Source: CAWEFA01 sp963851385
GTDB lineage: Bacteria; Bacteroidota; Bacteroidia; Bacteroidales; DTGW01
Assembly: GCA_963851385.1 (NCBI GenBank)
Contig: CAWKPE010000012.1
Location: 278,880-342,879, forward strand
Length of the DNA: 64,000 nt
Direction: 5' to 3'
In this document: positions 46,340 through 53,696 of the stretch, one piece after another
Numbering within the stretch: the first letter of the stretch is position 1
Layout of the letters: every line of letters starts with the position of its first letter
Position numbers and translations under genes: made by a program
The notes under the pieces: model-generated
Told to the model about the DNA's origin: nothing
Seen by the model: only the letters and a program-made list of their open reading frames with translations
The model's database searches: none

Positions 46340-46768
46340 ATGATTATAAATAGTCAATATTCAGTAAAGCTAAAAGTAATTTTAATTGTTCTATTGTTTA
46401 CTTTTAGTTTATCTTGTTCTAATAATTCTAAGATAGTTAATATTATTAATAAAAATGAAAAAGAACTTCTAGAATTTAAGCTTTTGTCTCAGGAATATGA
46501 TTTTTCAAAGAACTTTGAAAATTACAAAACTATTAAACTTAAATTAGTTAAAGAGTATTTTTTATATAAAGACTATCAAAATGAAATAAATGAAATAAAA
46601 AAAATCAAAATTGAATTGGATAAGGCTATTATTGATATGTATTTAGTGGATGTAAGATTCTTCAATGAAGAAATAATAAAGGTTATACTAAAAAAATCAA
46701 ATAACAATAATATTTTAAGCAAAAAAGATATTGAATTTATAATGGACATATTGTGCTACTGCACCTAA
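46340..46768 (+). CDS. Hypothetical lipoprotein (cassette-like gene)
   Basis: I do not recognise the family. The 142-residue product has a signal peptide with a lipobox-like end (TFSLSC at about 26-31), then a Lys/Glu/Ile-rich helical body with LKLVKEYFLYKDYQNEINEI. A strong ribosome-binding site, AAGGAG, precedes the ATG. Its stop codon TAA is part of the core box ACCTAAC of the next palindrome, a spacing seen in integron cassettes. It is orientation-reversed relative to the neighbouring NTF2-like gene. It is very AT-rich, even for this genome. Confidence 0.6.
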   Translation: MIINSQYSVKLKVILIVLLFTFSLSCSNNSKIVNIINKNEKELLEFKLLSQEYDFSKNFENYKTIKLKLVKEYFLYKDYQNEINEIKKIKIELDKAIIDMYLVDVRFFNEEIIKVILKKSNNNNILSKKDIEFIMDILCYCT

Positions 46769-46829
46769 CAGCGTGTATAACCAATAGCAGTGGCAGGAAG
46801 TCGCGATATTTTCGTGCATTGGCCTACAC
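46761..46829 (+). repeat. attC-like palindrome 4, fused to a truncated hydrolase
   Basis: It begins ACCTAAC (46763-46769), overlapping the lipoprotein stop codon. The left arm GTGTATAACCAATAGC (46773-46788) finds a partial partner GCATTGGCCTACAC (46816-46829), but that partner is also coding sequence of the following hydrolase fragment. The element may be complete but short, or only its left half may survive with the right half replaced by hydrolase DNA. Confidence 0.45.
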
Positions 46830-47373
46830 AATCGAGAACCAAAATAGGGTTAAGCGATTGATTTTAATAGGAAGTACATCAGGTTGGAAAGCAATAAGGA
46901 AATGGGGCGTTCATAAAACTTGGAAATGGTGGCGGGATAAAGAATTTTGGCAATCGAGATATTGGGGCACAAAAATTATATTAGTCTTTAACAATTTAAA
47001 AATCCAAAAGAAGCTGGATAATATTGTTAAGCAAGCTTCATTTGTAGATAAGAAGTATGTCCATATATTAACGATTGATAAAGATGATAATCAAAAACCA
47101 TTGCCAATAAGGGGCAAATGGTTAGACAATGTTAGAAAATACGATTATAAAAACAGAATTTCGACAATAGCTGTCCCTGTCTTGATTTGTGTTGGCAAAT
47201 TTGACCCTCAAACTCCATTGATAATGAGTAAAGCACTTAATGACGGCATAAAAAATTCTCAATTAAAAATATTTAATAATAGTGGACATTCACCATTTAT
47301 TGAAGAAAGTAAATATTTTATAGAAATGTTAACAGACTTTTATAACAAACCGTATAGATACCTTAAGAATTGA
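46816..47373 (+). pseudogene. 5'-truncated alpha/beta hydrolase
   Basis: About 185 residues remain, starting in ALAYTIENQNRVKRLILIGS, the segment just after the nucleophile elbow of prolyl-aminopeptidase-like hydrolases. The Ser motif (GxSxG) and everything before it are missing. What remains includes IAVPVLICVGKFDPQTPL (catalytic Asp region) and NNSGHSPFIEES (catalytic His). An open frame extends upstream to 46753 but there encodes palindrome sequence. It is therefore a hydrolase that lost its N-terminal half at the palindrome junction, and it is surely inactive. Confidence 0.78.
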
Positions 47374-47479
47374 TTGTCCATGTCCGAAACAAAAATGTGA
47401 ACGACATGGAAACTGTATTATTTGCGAAAATTACCAAGTAAAGAGAGGAAAATTGCCATATTGCAAACGAGGAAAATAA
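47372..47479 (+). CDS. Cys-rich mini-protein, probable 3' part or non-AUG start
   Basis: The frame encodes about 35 residues with DCPCPKQKCERHG, NCIICENYQ and LPYCKRG, giving six cysteines and a His spaced like a small zinc-binding domain. Proteins of this pattern occur in many bacteria. No ATG, GTG or TTG start is visible in frame nearby, so either an ATT start is used or the 5' end was lost. It overlaps the hydrolase stop by 2 nt and ends 8 nt before the next palindrome's core box, as expected for the last gene of a cassette. Confidence 0.45.
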   Translation, partial: DCPCPKQKCERHGNCIICENYQVKRGKLPYCKRGK

Positions 47480-47485
47480 AACCCT

Positions 47486-47607
47486 GGGCATAACAAGCGG
47501 TCATAAAACATTGGGGATTAAGAGGTATGTCAAGCGCATCGCTCGCTGGCAAGGTTCTTATCGGTTGATAAGTTCGCAGCTCCGAATTCCCCAACGTTTC
47601 ATTCCGC
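47486..47607 (+). repeat. attC-like palindrome 5, after Cys-rich ORF
   Basis: It begins GCATAAC (47488-47494). The left arm GCGGTCATAAAACATTGGGG (47497-47516) pairs with the segment 47589-47607 (CCCCAACGTTTCATTCCGC) at most positions, with the GGGG/CCCC core perfect. The loop of about 70 nt contains CGCTCGCTGGC. The total span is about 120 nt. The far end, CCATTGTGCG, resembles the complement of the start box. Confidence 0.6.
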
Positions 47608-47999
47608 AAACCATTGTGCGAAATTTGAAAATTGTTGTTCTTAAGCATACGAATATTCATTTGTAGAGCATTAATCTATACCTATAGCCCCTTTGGATTA
47701 TTCAATTTGTTTACGATACCTTTTGACGCTTGAAATACTGATACCTGTCAAACTCACTGTTTCAGATACTGACAGCCCTCTTTCAAAAGCCTTTTTCACT
47801 TTAGCAAAATTCTCCTGATTCTACCTCTAATTGGAAAAAATCTAAAGAACTTCAATGATTTCCAACCATACTCCAAATATTTCGGACTTTTCCAAAAAAC
47901 CATCTAACAAAGTCAGAAGTAAATGGTCGGCTATATGCCCTAAGCAAAATTAACCCTTTGGCTAAAATCAATGACATGGGCTAGGCTATTTGCTTACAT
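47608..47999. other. Gap with a recombinase-like HTH remnant
   Basis: No intact gene was found. The minus strand has a short open stretch (47698-47820), described separately. The rest contains only loosely palindromic debris before the esterase gene, such as GGCTATATGCCC (47931-47942) and GGGCTAGGC, perhaps a decayed palindrome. Confidence 0.4.
47698..47820 (-). pseudogene. Remnant of a helix-turn-helix domain, recombinase or transposase type
   Basis: The 40-codon frame reads from just after a TAG (47823-47821) to a TAA (47700-47698) and contains VKKAFERGLSVSETVSLTGI followed by SISSVKRYRKQIE. This resembles the C-terminal helix-turn-helix of serine recombinases and transposase-linked DNA-binding domains. 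There is no start codon and no catalytic domain, so only a tail is left. It is notable inside a cassette-like array that otherwise lacks any recombinase. The family call rests on a short match read by eye. Confidence 0.35.
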
Positions 48000-48818
48000 T
48001 TAATCAATTAAAAACGTCTTTATTTCTTTAATCGCATTTTGTGAGTATTCAGAATCGATACTATCCAAAAGCCAAACATGGGTCTGATTCTCATAAATAC
48101 TTAGTCTCGTTCTTGGTTGTACCTTAATGATTTTATTAAATAATAACTTGCTGTCATCCAACAATATCTCTCGAGAACCAACTAAAATTAGTGTTGATGG
48201 AAAATTCCCATTTAAAGTTTTTTCCGGATTGACTATCAATAAATCCGGATTCTCCATATACCAGGAAGCTAATTCTTTCAAACGATTTTTGTTTAGAATG
48301 GGATCTAAGTTTGAATTCTCTGTTATTGAGTTATTGCTACATGTTAAATCAATCCAAGGAGAAATCATTATATTGTGCTTAGGAGATTGAAGTCCCGAAT
48401 TATTTATTTTTGATAACAGGGCCATTGATAACCAACCTCCAGCGCTATCTCCAATTAAAATAAAATTACATTGATGATATTGAATTTGAAGTTGCTGGTA
48501 AACATTATATATTTCATTTACAGCATCTGGATAAGGATTTTCGGGAGCTAAACTATATTCAATAAATAGAATTGGTATCTCTAAGTATTTGGCCAAATGA
48601 CTAACAAGTGCTTGATGGGAACGAATAGAGCCCAAAACAAAGCATCCTCCATGTAAATAAATTGCAATTTTTGAGTAGTTTGACTTTTTAGAAGTTTTAA
48701 ACCAATAACAATCTATGCTTTCAATAACCTGTTTTTTAATTATCACTCCAGAAGCCTTAGGATAATTATCACCTAACTTTTCGAAATTCTTACGTGATTG
48801 ATTAATTTTTTCATTCAT
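48000..48818 (-). CDS. Alpha/beta hydrolase, HSL-type esterase (cassette-like gene)
   Basis: This 272-residue protein has the oxyanion motif YLHGGCFVLGSIRSHQ (HGG), the nucleophile elbow GDSAGGWLSMALL and a late His in YENQTHVWLLDS. This is the hormone-sensitive-lipase-like family of carboxylesterases. The catalytic Asp lies in a loop between SRE and DDSKLL. There is no signal peptide. It is followed by decayed palindrome-like debris rather than a clear core box. It is a typical accessory cargo gene. Confidence 0.85.
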   Translation of the reverse strand: MNEKINQSRKNFEKLGDNYPKASGVIIKKQVIESIDCYWFKTSKKSNYSKIAIYLHGGCFVLGSIRSHQALVSHLAKYLEIPILFIEYSLAPENPYPDAVNEIYNVYQQLQIQYHQCNFILIGDSAGGWLSMALLSKINNSGLQSPKHNIMISPWIDLTCSNNSITENSNLDPILNKNRLKELASWYMENPDLLIVNPEKTLNGNFPSTLILVGSREILLDDSKLLFNKIIKVQPRTRLSIYENQTHVWLLDSIDSEYSQNAIKEIKTFLID

Positions 48819-48858
48819 TGCAATTCAATTTAATTGATGTTGGTTTATTTGCATGACC

Positions 48859-48973
48859 GCCATACGACCAAGCATAGGCGATGTTTTGCGACCCTGTAAA
48901 GCAAAATGTGGCGGAGCGTAGTAGAGCCCGAGCCTCTTGTAAAGCGGCGAAGTGCCTACGCATTGTTATGGGC
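48859..48973 (-). repeat. attC-like palindrome 6, after methyltransferase gene
   Basis: On the minus strand it begins CCATAAC (48971-48965), 29 nt after the methyltransferase stop at 49001. The arms GCATAGGC (48872-48879) and GCCTACGC (48954-48961) match at 7 of 8. The far end on the minus strand, GTCGTATGGCGG, is a degenerate copy of the start box complement (GTTATGG). The loop is GC-rich compared with the surroundings. Confidence 0.55.
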
Positions 48974-49000
48974 AGTTGCCAGCCATCTCTACTATCATAT

Positions 49001-49668
49001 TTATTTTTCTAAAAGTATTTCCCATTTTGTATATCCAAAAGGATTTGTTTTATAAAAATCAATCGAGGTTTCAACATATCTTATAATTCTTTCCGCAAGT
49101 ATGATTTTTTTCCACTTTTTAAATATTCTCATTATCTCAGTTTCATCAAAATAATGATGTGGTACACCAGCTTCAGCACCTTTTGATTCAATAAATGTAT
49201 TAGGCTCAATTTCATTACCTCGTGAATGTGAACCTTATTTAGTTGATAACAAAGTACATAAGAACTGACCACCAATATATAATCGATTATAAATTATATC
49301 CATCGCCTTGATAATATTTTCAATTCGATTATGATGAAGCGAATCCCAATAAATAATCCATGAAAATGTTCTGTACTCCATGGATCGGTAATCATGTCAA
49401 CTTCTTTAACTATAGCAGTGAGCCCTTCATCCTTAAGCCAGGAATTCAAATACAAAACACCGTTTGCTGATATATCCGATGCATAAGATTTACATCCGAG
49501 CTTGGAAGCAAGTATTGTGTGCCTTCCAGTTCCGCAGCATTGATCCCATATTTTTATTTCTTTCATATTATACATATCCTGGAGATTAAGTATTAATCTG
49601 TATACTTCCGTTTGTGGGGTAATATTCACGAATTCTTTATTTAGAAATAAATCGTTCCAGGTAGCCAT
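49001..49668 (-). pseudogene. SAM-dependent methyltransferase, frameshift and in-frame stop
   Basis: The intact N-terminal part (49668 to about 49370) begins MATWNDLFLNKEFVN and carries the SAM-binding motif IKIWDQCCGTGRHTILASKL with an acidic end of strand 2 (SYASDISANGVLY). It then changes frame near 49365-49375 and continues SLHHNRIENIIKAMDIIYNR and LYIGGQFLCTLLSTK. An in-frame TAA at about 49224 interrupts it, and NEIEPNTFI, GVPHHYFDETEIM and FGYTKWEILLEK follow to the stop at 49003-49001. These are family-typical. It would be a class I methyltransferase of about 220 residues. It is inactive as sequenced. Confidence 0.7.
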
Positions 49669-49712
49669 GTTTCCCTATTTAGATACTTTATCCTAATAAA
49701 ATCCTGGCAATT

Positions 49713-49845
49713 GCCCATAAACAGGCATCGTCTTATATAAAGTGCGGGATTTACTTGCAGGATAAATCCAGCTACACAAATATGAACAGAAAGCACTGAA
49801 CTTGCAAACCGCCATAACCCGCATTTTATATGAGGCGAAGTTATG
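49713..49845 (-). repeat. attC-like palindrome 7, after HAD gene
   Basis: On the minus strand it begins ACATAAC (49846-49840), 10 nt after the HAD gene stop. The arms CGTCTTATATAAAGTGCGGG (49729-49748) and the segment 49818-49837 pair at 17 of 20. A smaller perfect stem, GGATTTA with TAAATCC, lies within the loop (49747-49769). The far end on the minus strand is GTTTATGGGC. It has the clearest set of arms and core boxes in the series. Confidence 0.65.
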
Positions 49846-49856
49846 TTTCGTGCTTT

Positions 49857-50327
49857 TTATTTATCTAAAATCATCATTAAATCTGATACTTTTCGACCAC
49901 TATAATCATTATATTTATTATTAGGGTCATATAATATTGTATCAATACCAATTTGTTGAACTCCATAAATATCTGATTCAATATTGTCCCCAATCATTAC
50001 AACATCTTCTTTACTTACACAAAGTTTGTCTATAATTAAATCGAAATACTCCATTGATGGCTTGCTAACACCAAGCTCCTTATAGCAAAACACACCTTTG
50101 AAAAAAATATCTAATCCAACTCTATTCAATGCTTTTATTATATCATCTTTAGTTGAATCTTTTGCATTTGTTACCAAATAACAATCTGATTTTTGAGACA
50201 AAGCCTTTAGCATTTTATCTGCATTGGGCATAATCTGTATTTTTTGCCAATTACACATTTCGCCTTCTTCATCAGGGTAATCCTTCATTATTGTATCACC
50301 CCAATCAAATAAATATACTTTTTTCAT
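49857..50327 (-). CDS. HAD-family phosphatase (cassette-like gene)
   Basis: This 156-residue HAD-like hydrolase starts MKKVYLFDWGDTIMKDY, where the two Asp of DWGDT are the nucleophile and acid/base. Motif II is CYLVTNAKDS, and motif III/IV is VSKPSMEYF and MIGDNIESDIYGVQQIGIDT. The length fits subfamily I phosphatases. Its ATG overlaps the stop of the metallophosphatase by one base (TAATG), so both are translated together. The two form a two-gene cassette with the palindrome following the HAD gene. Confidence 0.85.
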   Translation of the reverse strand: MKKVYLFDWGDTIMKDYPDEEGEMCNWQKIQIMPNADKMLKALSQKSDCYLVTNAKDSTKDDIIKALNRVGLDIFFKGVFCYKELGVSKPSMEYFDLIIDKLCVSKEDVVMIGDNIESDIYGVQQIGIDTILYDPNNKYNDYSGRKVSDLMMILDK

Positions 50328-51072
50328 TATGCTCGTCCAGTTTTAATCCATTTAGCCCAATCAAGTCGATTATTTTTTGCAGCCATTAAAGCTGCATTTT
50401 CATAATTATATGAAATAGCAATATGGTCAATTTTTAGCAAATTATCATTATATCTTAAGATCGAATAATGTGCAAGAGTACTAAAACTCTCCATTTTGTG
50501 TGGAATCGGCAATTCATCATCATACGCTTGTAGTCCAACGCTGCCCGGATTTATTATTGTTTTATTGCCAATATCAATAATCCTTGAAATATGGCTATGT
50601 CCGCATAATACAATCCTTTGTTTTATATCAATTAGTAATTTATCTATTTCCTTATTATCCTTTATTGCAACAAAATCTTGTTGAAGACTCTCTAATAAAT
50701 AATTTGAATCATTTTGAGGACTTGCATGGCAACAATAAATATCATTATTTAAGTCTAATGAGAAATTGAGCGATTTTAACCAATTTATTATATCTGTATT
50801 AATCTGAGACTTTACGTATTCCAAAGTAATGTTATCAGATTTAGAATCTATATTATCTAATATAAATCTATCTTGATTACCAGACACACTAATCACATTA
50901 TTACTTTTAATCAAATCATATGTTCCTTTTGGATCTAGTGGTCCATACAAACTATCGCCAAGATTAATAATGGTATCATCCTTCTACTTTTAATATCAGC
51001 TAATACCTCTTTAAATGCCCAAAAGTTACCATGAATATCTGAAACTATAGCTATTTCTTTTATCTTAGTCAT
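50327..51072 (-). pseudogene. Metallophosphatase (calcineurin-like), frameshift near the N-terminus
   Basis: A start at 51072 gives MTKIKEIAIVSDIHGNFWAF (metal-binding DxH) and VLADIKSR, then frame is lost at about 50978-50985. The rest continues DDTIINLGDSLYGPLDPKGT (GD motif), VISVSGNQDRFI (GNxD in place of GNHE), YCCHASPQND and LCGHSHISRII (GHxH). It resembles YfcE/diadenosine-tetraphosphatase-like enzymes. One missing base restores a protein of about 248 residues. The stop overlaps the HAD start. Confidence 0.8.
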
Positions 51073-51115
51073 CTTATCTAAAGGCCTTCATTGTGTCCAA
51101 ACTAGTATATAACCT

Positions 51116-51158
51116 CAATTGTCGTTATAATCCATTATTAGGATTAAAACAACAATTG
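51116..51158. repeat. Strong 18-bp hairpin at the right edge of the island
   Basis: CAATTGTCGTTATAATCC (51116-51133) and GGATTAAAACAACAATTG (51141-51158) pair at 16 of 18 around ATTATTA. It lies upstream of the metallophosphatase start, between it and a gene remnant, and marks the end of the island. It has no core box like the other palindromes and may be a terminator or a decayed site. Confidence 0.5.
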
Positions 51159-51171
51159 TCGGTATCAATTT

Positions 51172-51291
51172 TTATTTTCTCAGTTTGCTAAATTTAAATT
51201 CTTTTCCGTTAACCTCAAAAGAATCAGACTGCATTTCTTGAAGAAGATTTTTCTTTTTTGTATCTGCTACTTTTAGTTCTAATAATTAAGG
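51172..51291 (-). pseudogene. 3' remnant of an unidentified gene
   Basis: The minus strand has an open frame ending in TAA (51174-51172), coding for LELKVADTKKKNLLQEMQSD and then SFEVNGKEFKFSKLRK. There is a stop 5' of it and no start codon, so it looks like the C-terminal piece of a gene that lost the rest. It is not recognised. It sits just beyond the hairpin at 51116 and may be what remains of another cassette. Confidence 0.35.
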
Positions 51292-51413
51292 TGTTGTGAT
51301 TTAAGCACTGGTATGAGAAATTGGCTATCTTCGGGAACTGATTTCCGGTCATTGATATTTGTTTACCTTTCTCCTTTTCTGAAAAATTCAATTCATAAAA
51401 AATCCTAAAAAGA

Positions 51414-51443
51414 TTGCTAAAACTTAACTTTCGGATATATTTG
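51414..51443 (+). promoter_or_regulatory. Promoter of the second GldA-like gene
   Basis: TTG at 51414-51416 and a perfect -7 box TATATTTG at 51436-51443 are separated by 19 nt, as in Bacteroidota housekeeping promoters. The expected start is near 51450, giving a leader of about 17 nt before the ATG at 51467. Confidence 0.5.
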
Positions 51444-51466
51444 TGTATAATTAATATTAGGGAACG

Positions 51467-52378
51467 ATGTCGGTAAAAGCGGAAAATGTGACCAAGCTTT
51501 ATGGCAAACAAGCCGCGCTAAAAAAAGTATCTTTTGAAATCAATTCAGGTGAAATTGTCGGGTTTATTGGTCCAAATGGGGCCGGTAAATCCACGATGAT
51601 GAGAATTATTACAGGTTATATTCCTCAAACAGAAGGGTCAGTCACTGTTAATGATATTAATGTAATTGAAAATCCCCTTGAGATAAAACGTGGCATTGGC
51701 TATTTGCCCGAGAACAACCCTCTTTATACCAACATGTATGTGAAGGAATACCTGAATTATGTAGCTGGGCTTTACAAACTGGGCAAAAAAACCGGTGAAC
51801 GTGTAAATGAAATGATTCGTCTGACTGGACTTGAACCAGAAAAGCATAAGCGCATTGGTGCTCTTTCAAAAGGTTACCGCCAACGTGTAGGTCTTGCACA
51901 AGCTCTTATTCATGATCCATCTGTTCTTATCCTGGATGAACCTACTTCAGGGCTTGATCCAAATCAGATTGCAGAAATACGCGATTTGATTAAAGAAGCT
52001 GGGCAAAATAAAACGGTTATGCTTTCCACACACATTATGCAGGAGGTTGAAGCCATTTGCGAACGAATCATTATTATCAACAATGGCGAAATAGTTGCAG
52101 ATGACAAAACAAAAAAAATATATTCACATGTTCAACAGGCAATGACTATAATTGTTGAGTTTAATAACGATGTTGAAGAAAATCAGTTAAGGGAGATACA
52201 GGGTATAAAAAATATAGCAAAACTTGAAAAATATTGCTGGCTTATTGAAACTCCGGTGACTCTTGATATCAGGGAAAAAGTATTTGAATTTGCTGTAAAA
52301 AAAAACATTGCTGTATTGTCAATGCAAAAAAAAGAAAAGCGGCTTGAAGAGGTTTTCAGGGAATTAACTATTAAGTAG
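51467..52378 (+). CDS. GldA-like ABC transporter ATP-binding protein (second copy)
   Basis: This 303-residue ATPase has Walker A GPNGAGKSTMMRI, the signature LSKGYRQRVGLAQALIHDPS, Walker B LILDEPTSGLDPNQIAEIRD and the H-loop STHIMQEVE. The C-terminal ending LEEVFRELTIK is nearly the same as that of GldA at 1218-2147. It differs clearly elsewhere (about half of residues by eye). No permease or gldG neighbour is here. It may act with GldF/GldG as a paralogue or serve another ABC-2 exporter encoded elsewhere. Confidence 0.85.
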   Translation: MSVKAENVTKLYGKQAALKKVSFEINSGEIVGFIGPNGAGKSTMMRIITGYIPQTEGSVTVNDINVIENPLEIKRGIGYLPENNPLYTNMYVKEYLNYVAGLYKLGKKTGERVNEMIRLTGLEPEKHKRIGALSKGYRQRVGLAQALIHDPSVLILDEPTSGLDPNQIAEIRDLIKEAGQNKTVMLSTHIMQEVEAICERIIIINNGEIVADDKTKKIYSHVQQAMTIIVEFNNDVEENQLREIQGIKNIAKLEKYCWLIETPVTLDIREKVFEFAVKKNIAVLSMQKKEKRLEEVFRELTIK

Positions 52379-52442
52379 GAAAGACTGATCTAAAAATAGC
52401 AATACAGATTTCAGACTTATTTTTGAACTTAATACTTGGACT

Positions 52443-53561
52443 ATGGAAATTACGCTAAAAGTAGTTAAGACCAGGAAAGAGTATAAAGATTTTATTTATT
52501 TACCAGAGAAAATTCACAAGGGACACACAAATTGGATGCCCCCTATTTACATTGACGAAAAAAAATTCTTCGATCCTGATAAAAATCTTTCTTTCCGCGG
52601 ATGCGATCACCTTCGTATTCTTGCTTACAAAAGCAATAAACCCGTAGGACGGATCATGGGGCTTATAAACAATTATCATAACGAGTTTTATAAACTAAAA
52701 AATGCACGTTTTGGATATATGGATTGTTATAACGATCCTGAAGTGGCCCACGCTCTTTTATCAGAAGTTGAAAACTGGGGCAGGCAACATGGTATGAATA
52801 AAATTTTAGGGCCATTTGGTTTTACTGACAGGGATGTTCAGGGCCTCCTTATTAAAGGTTTCGAGTATGAACCGGTCATTGACAGCGCATGTAACCTGGA
52901 ATATTTACCAGAATTTGTCGTTAAGGAAGGATACGAAAAAGAAATTGACGCTTCGATTTGCCGGTTGCCTTTGAATTTTGAATTACCTGAAGTTTACCAG
53001 AGATTATATCAACGGGTTACTTCCAGGAAGGACTTAGAGTTTATTGAATTTTCTTCACGCAAACAGTTTAAAAAATATATCATTCCAGTACTTAAATTGG
53101 TTAATAATTCTTACAGCGAGATTTATGGTTTTATGCCGATGGATGAAAAAGAAATGAAAGAATTTGCAGACCGGTATGTGGGAATATTAGATCCCAGGTT
53201 TATTAAGCTTGTTGCAAAGGGACTTGAAGTAATTGCCTTTATTGTTTGTTTACCGAATTTTTATAAAGGTGTGCAAAAATCTAAAGGAAGATTATTTCCA
53301 TTTGGATTATTCCACATACTTCATGCAATGAAACATGCAAAAATATTAAATCCAATGTTGGGAGCTGTAAAACCTGACTATCAAAAAAAAGGATTGGATG
53401 TTTTTCTGGCATTAAAAATTTTTGAATCAGCTAAGAAGGCCGGAATGACGGATATTGATACACATCTTGTTAATGAACAAAATAAGGAAATGATTGCTGA
53501 ATTTACCCGTTACGGTGCCTATGAAATAAAACGTTTTAGAGTTTATTTTAAAATGCTTTAA
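52443..53561 (+). CDS. GNAT-like acyltransferase family protein (intact paralogue)
   Basis: This 372-residue protein starts MEITLKVVKTRKEYKDFIYL and has WMPPIYIDEKKFFDPDKN. KILGPFGFTDRDVQGLLIKG, with KPDYQKKGLDVFLALKIFES later, matches GNAT-type CoA-binding regions in a two-part arrangement. It belongs to the same family as the frameshifted gene at 42136-43310. It is common in Bacteroidota, with unknown substrate. It follows the GldA-like gene after 64 nt on the same strand, so the two may be cotranscribed. Confidence 0.75.
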   Translation: MEITLKVVKTRKEYKDFIYLPEKIHKGHTNWMPPIYIDEKKFFDPDKNLSFRGCDHLRILAYKSNKPVGRIMGLINNYHNEFYKLKNARFGYMDCYNDPEVAHALLSEVENWGRQHGMNKILGPFGFTDRDVQGLLIKGFEYEPVIDSACNLEYLPEFVVKEGYEKEIDASICRLPLNFELPEVYQRLYQRVTSRKDLEFIEFSSRKQFKKYIIPVLKLVNNSYSEIYGFMPMDEKEMKEFADRYVGILDPRFIKLVAKGLEVIAFIVCLPNFYKGVQKSKGRLFPFGLFHILHAMKHAKILNPMLGAVKPDYQKKGLDVFLALKIFESAKKAGMTDIDTHLVNEQNKEMIAEFTRYGAYEIKRFRVYFKML

Positions 53562-53655
53562 TAATTTTTCGTTCCAATATTTTAAAAGGAGAGGATGAAA
53601 GTATGAAGTGACAAAGGGGGGATCCCTTATTAATTTCTATGATTTTCAATTCGCG

Positions 53656-53686
53656 TTGTAAAATTTAAAAAAATATACTACTTTTG
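53656..53686 (+). promoter_or_regulatory. Promoter of metK leader
   Basis: TTG at 53656-53658 and a perfect -7 box TACTTTTG at 53679-53686 are separated by 20 nt. Transcription would begin at about 53692, only a few nucleotides before the riboswitch. This leaves a metK leader of about 208 nt. Confidence 0.55.
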
Positions 53687-53696
53687 ACATCCAAAA

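Noticed and set aside
46753..46815. Hydrolase start at 46753
   Set aside because: The codons between 46753 and about 46815 are palindrome DNA with no similarity to hydrolase N-termini. Conserved sequence begins only around 46816.
44580..51160. Strict integron call (classic attC and intI)
   Set aside because: No integrase gene is in the window and most core boxes deviate from RYYYAAC/GTTRRRY, so only an attC-like label is justified.
51224..51511. Minus-strand ORF upstream of and overlapping the second GldA-like gene
   Set aside because: It runs antisense through the promoter and first codons of the ATPase gene and shows no family features.
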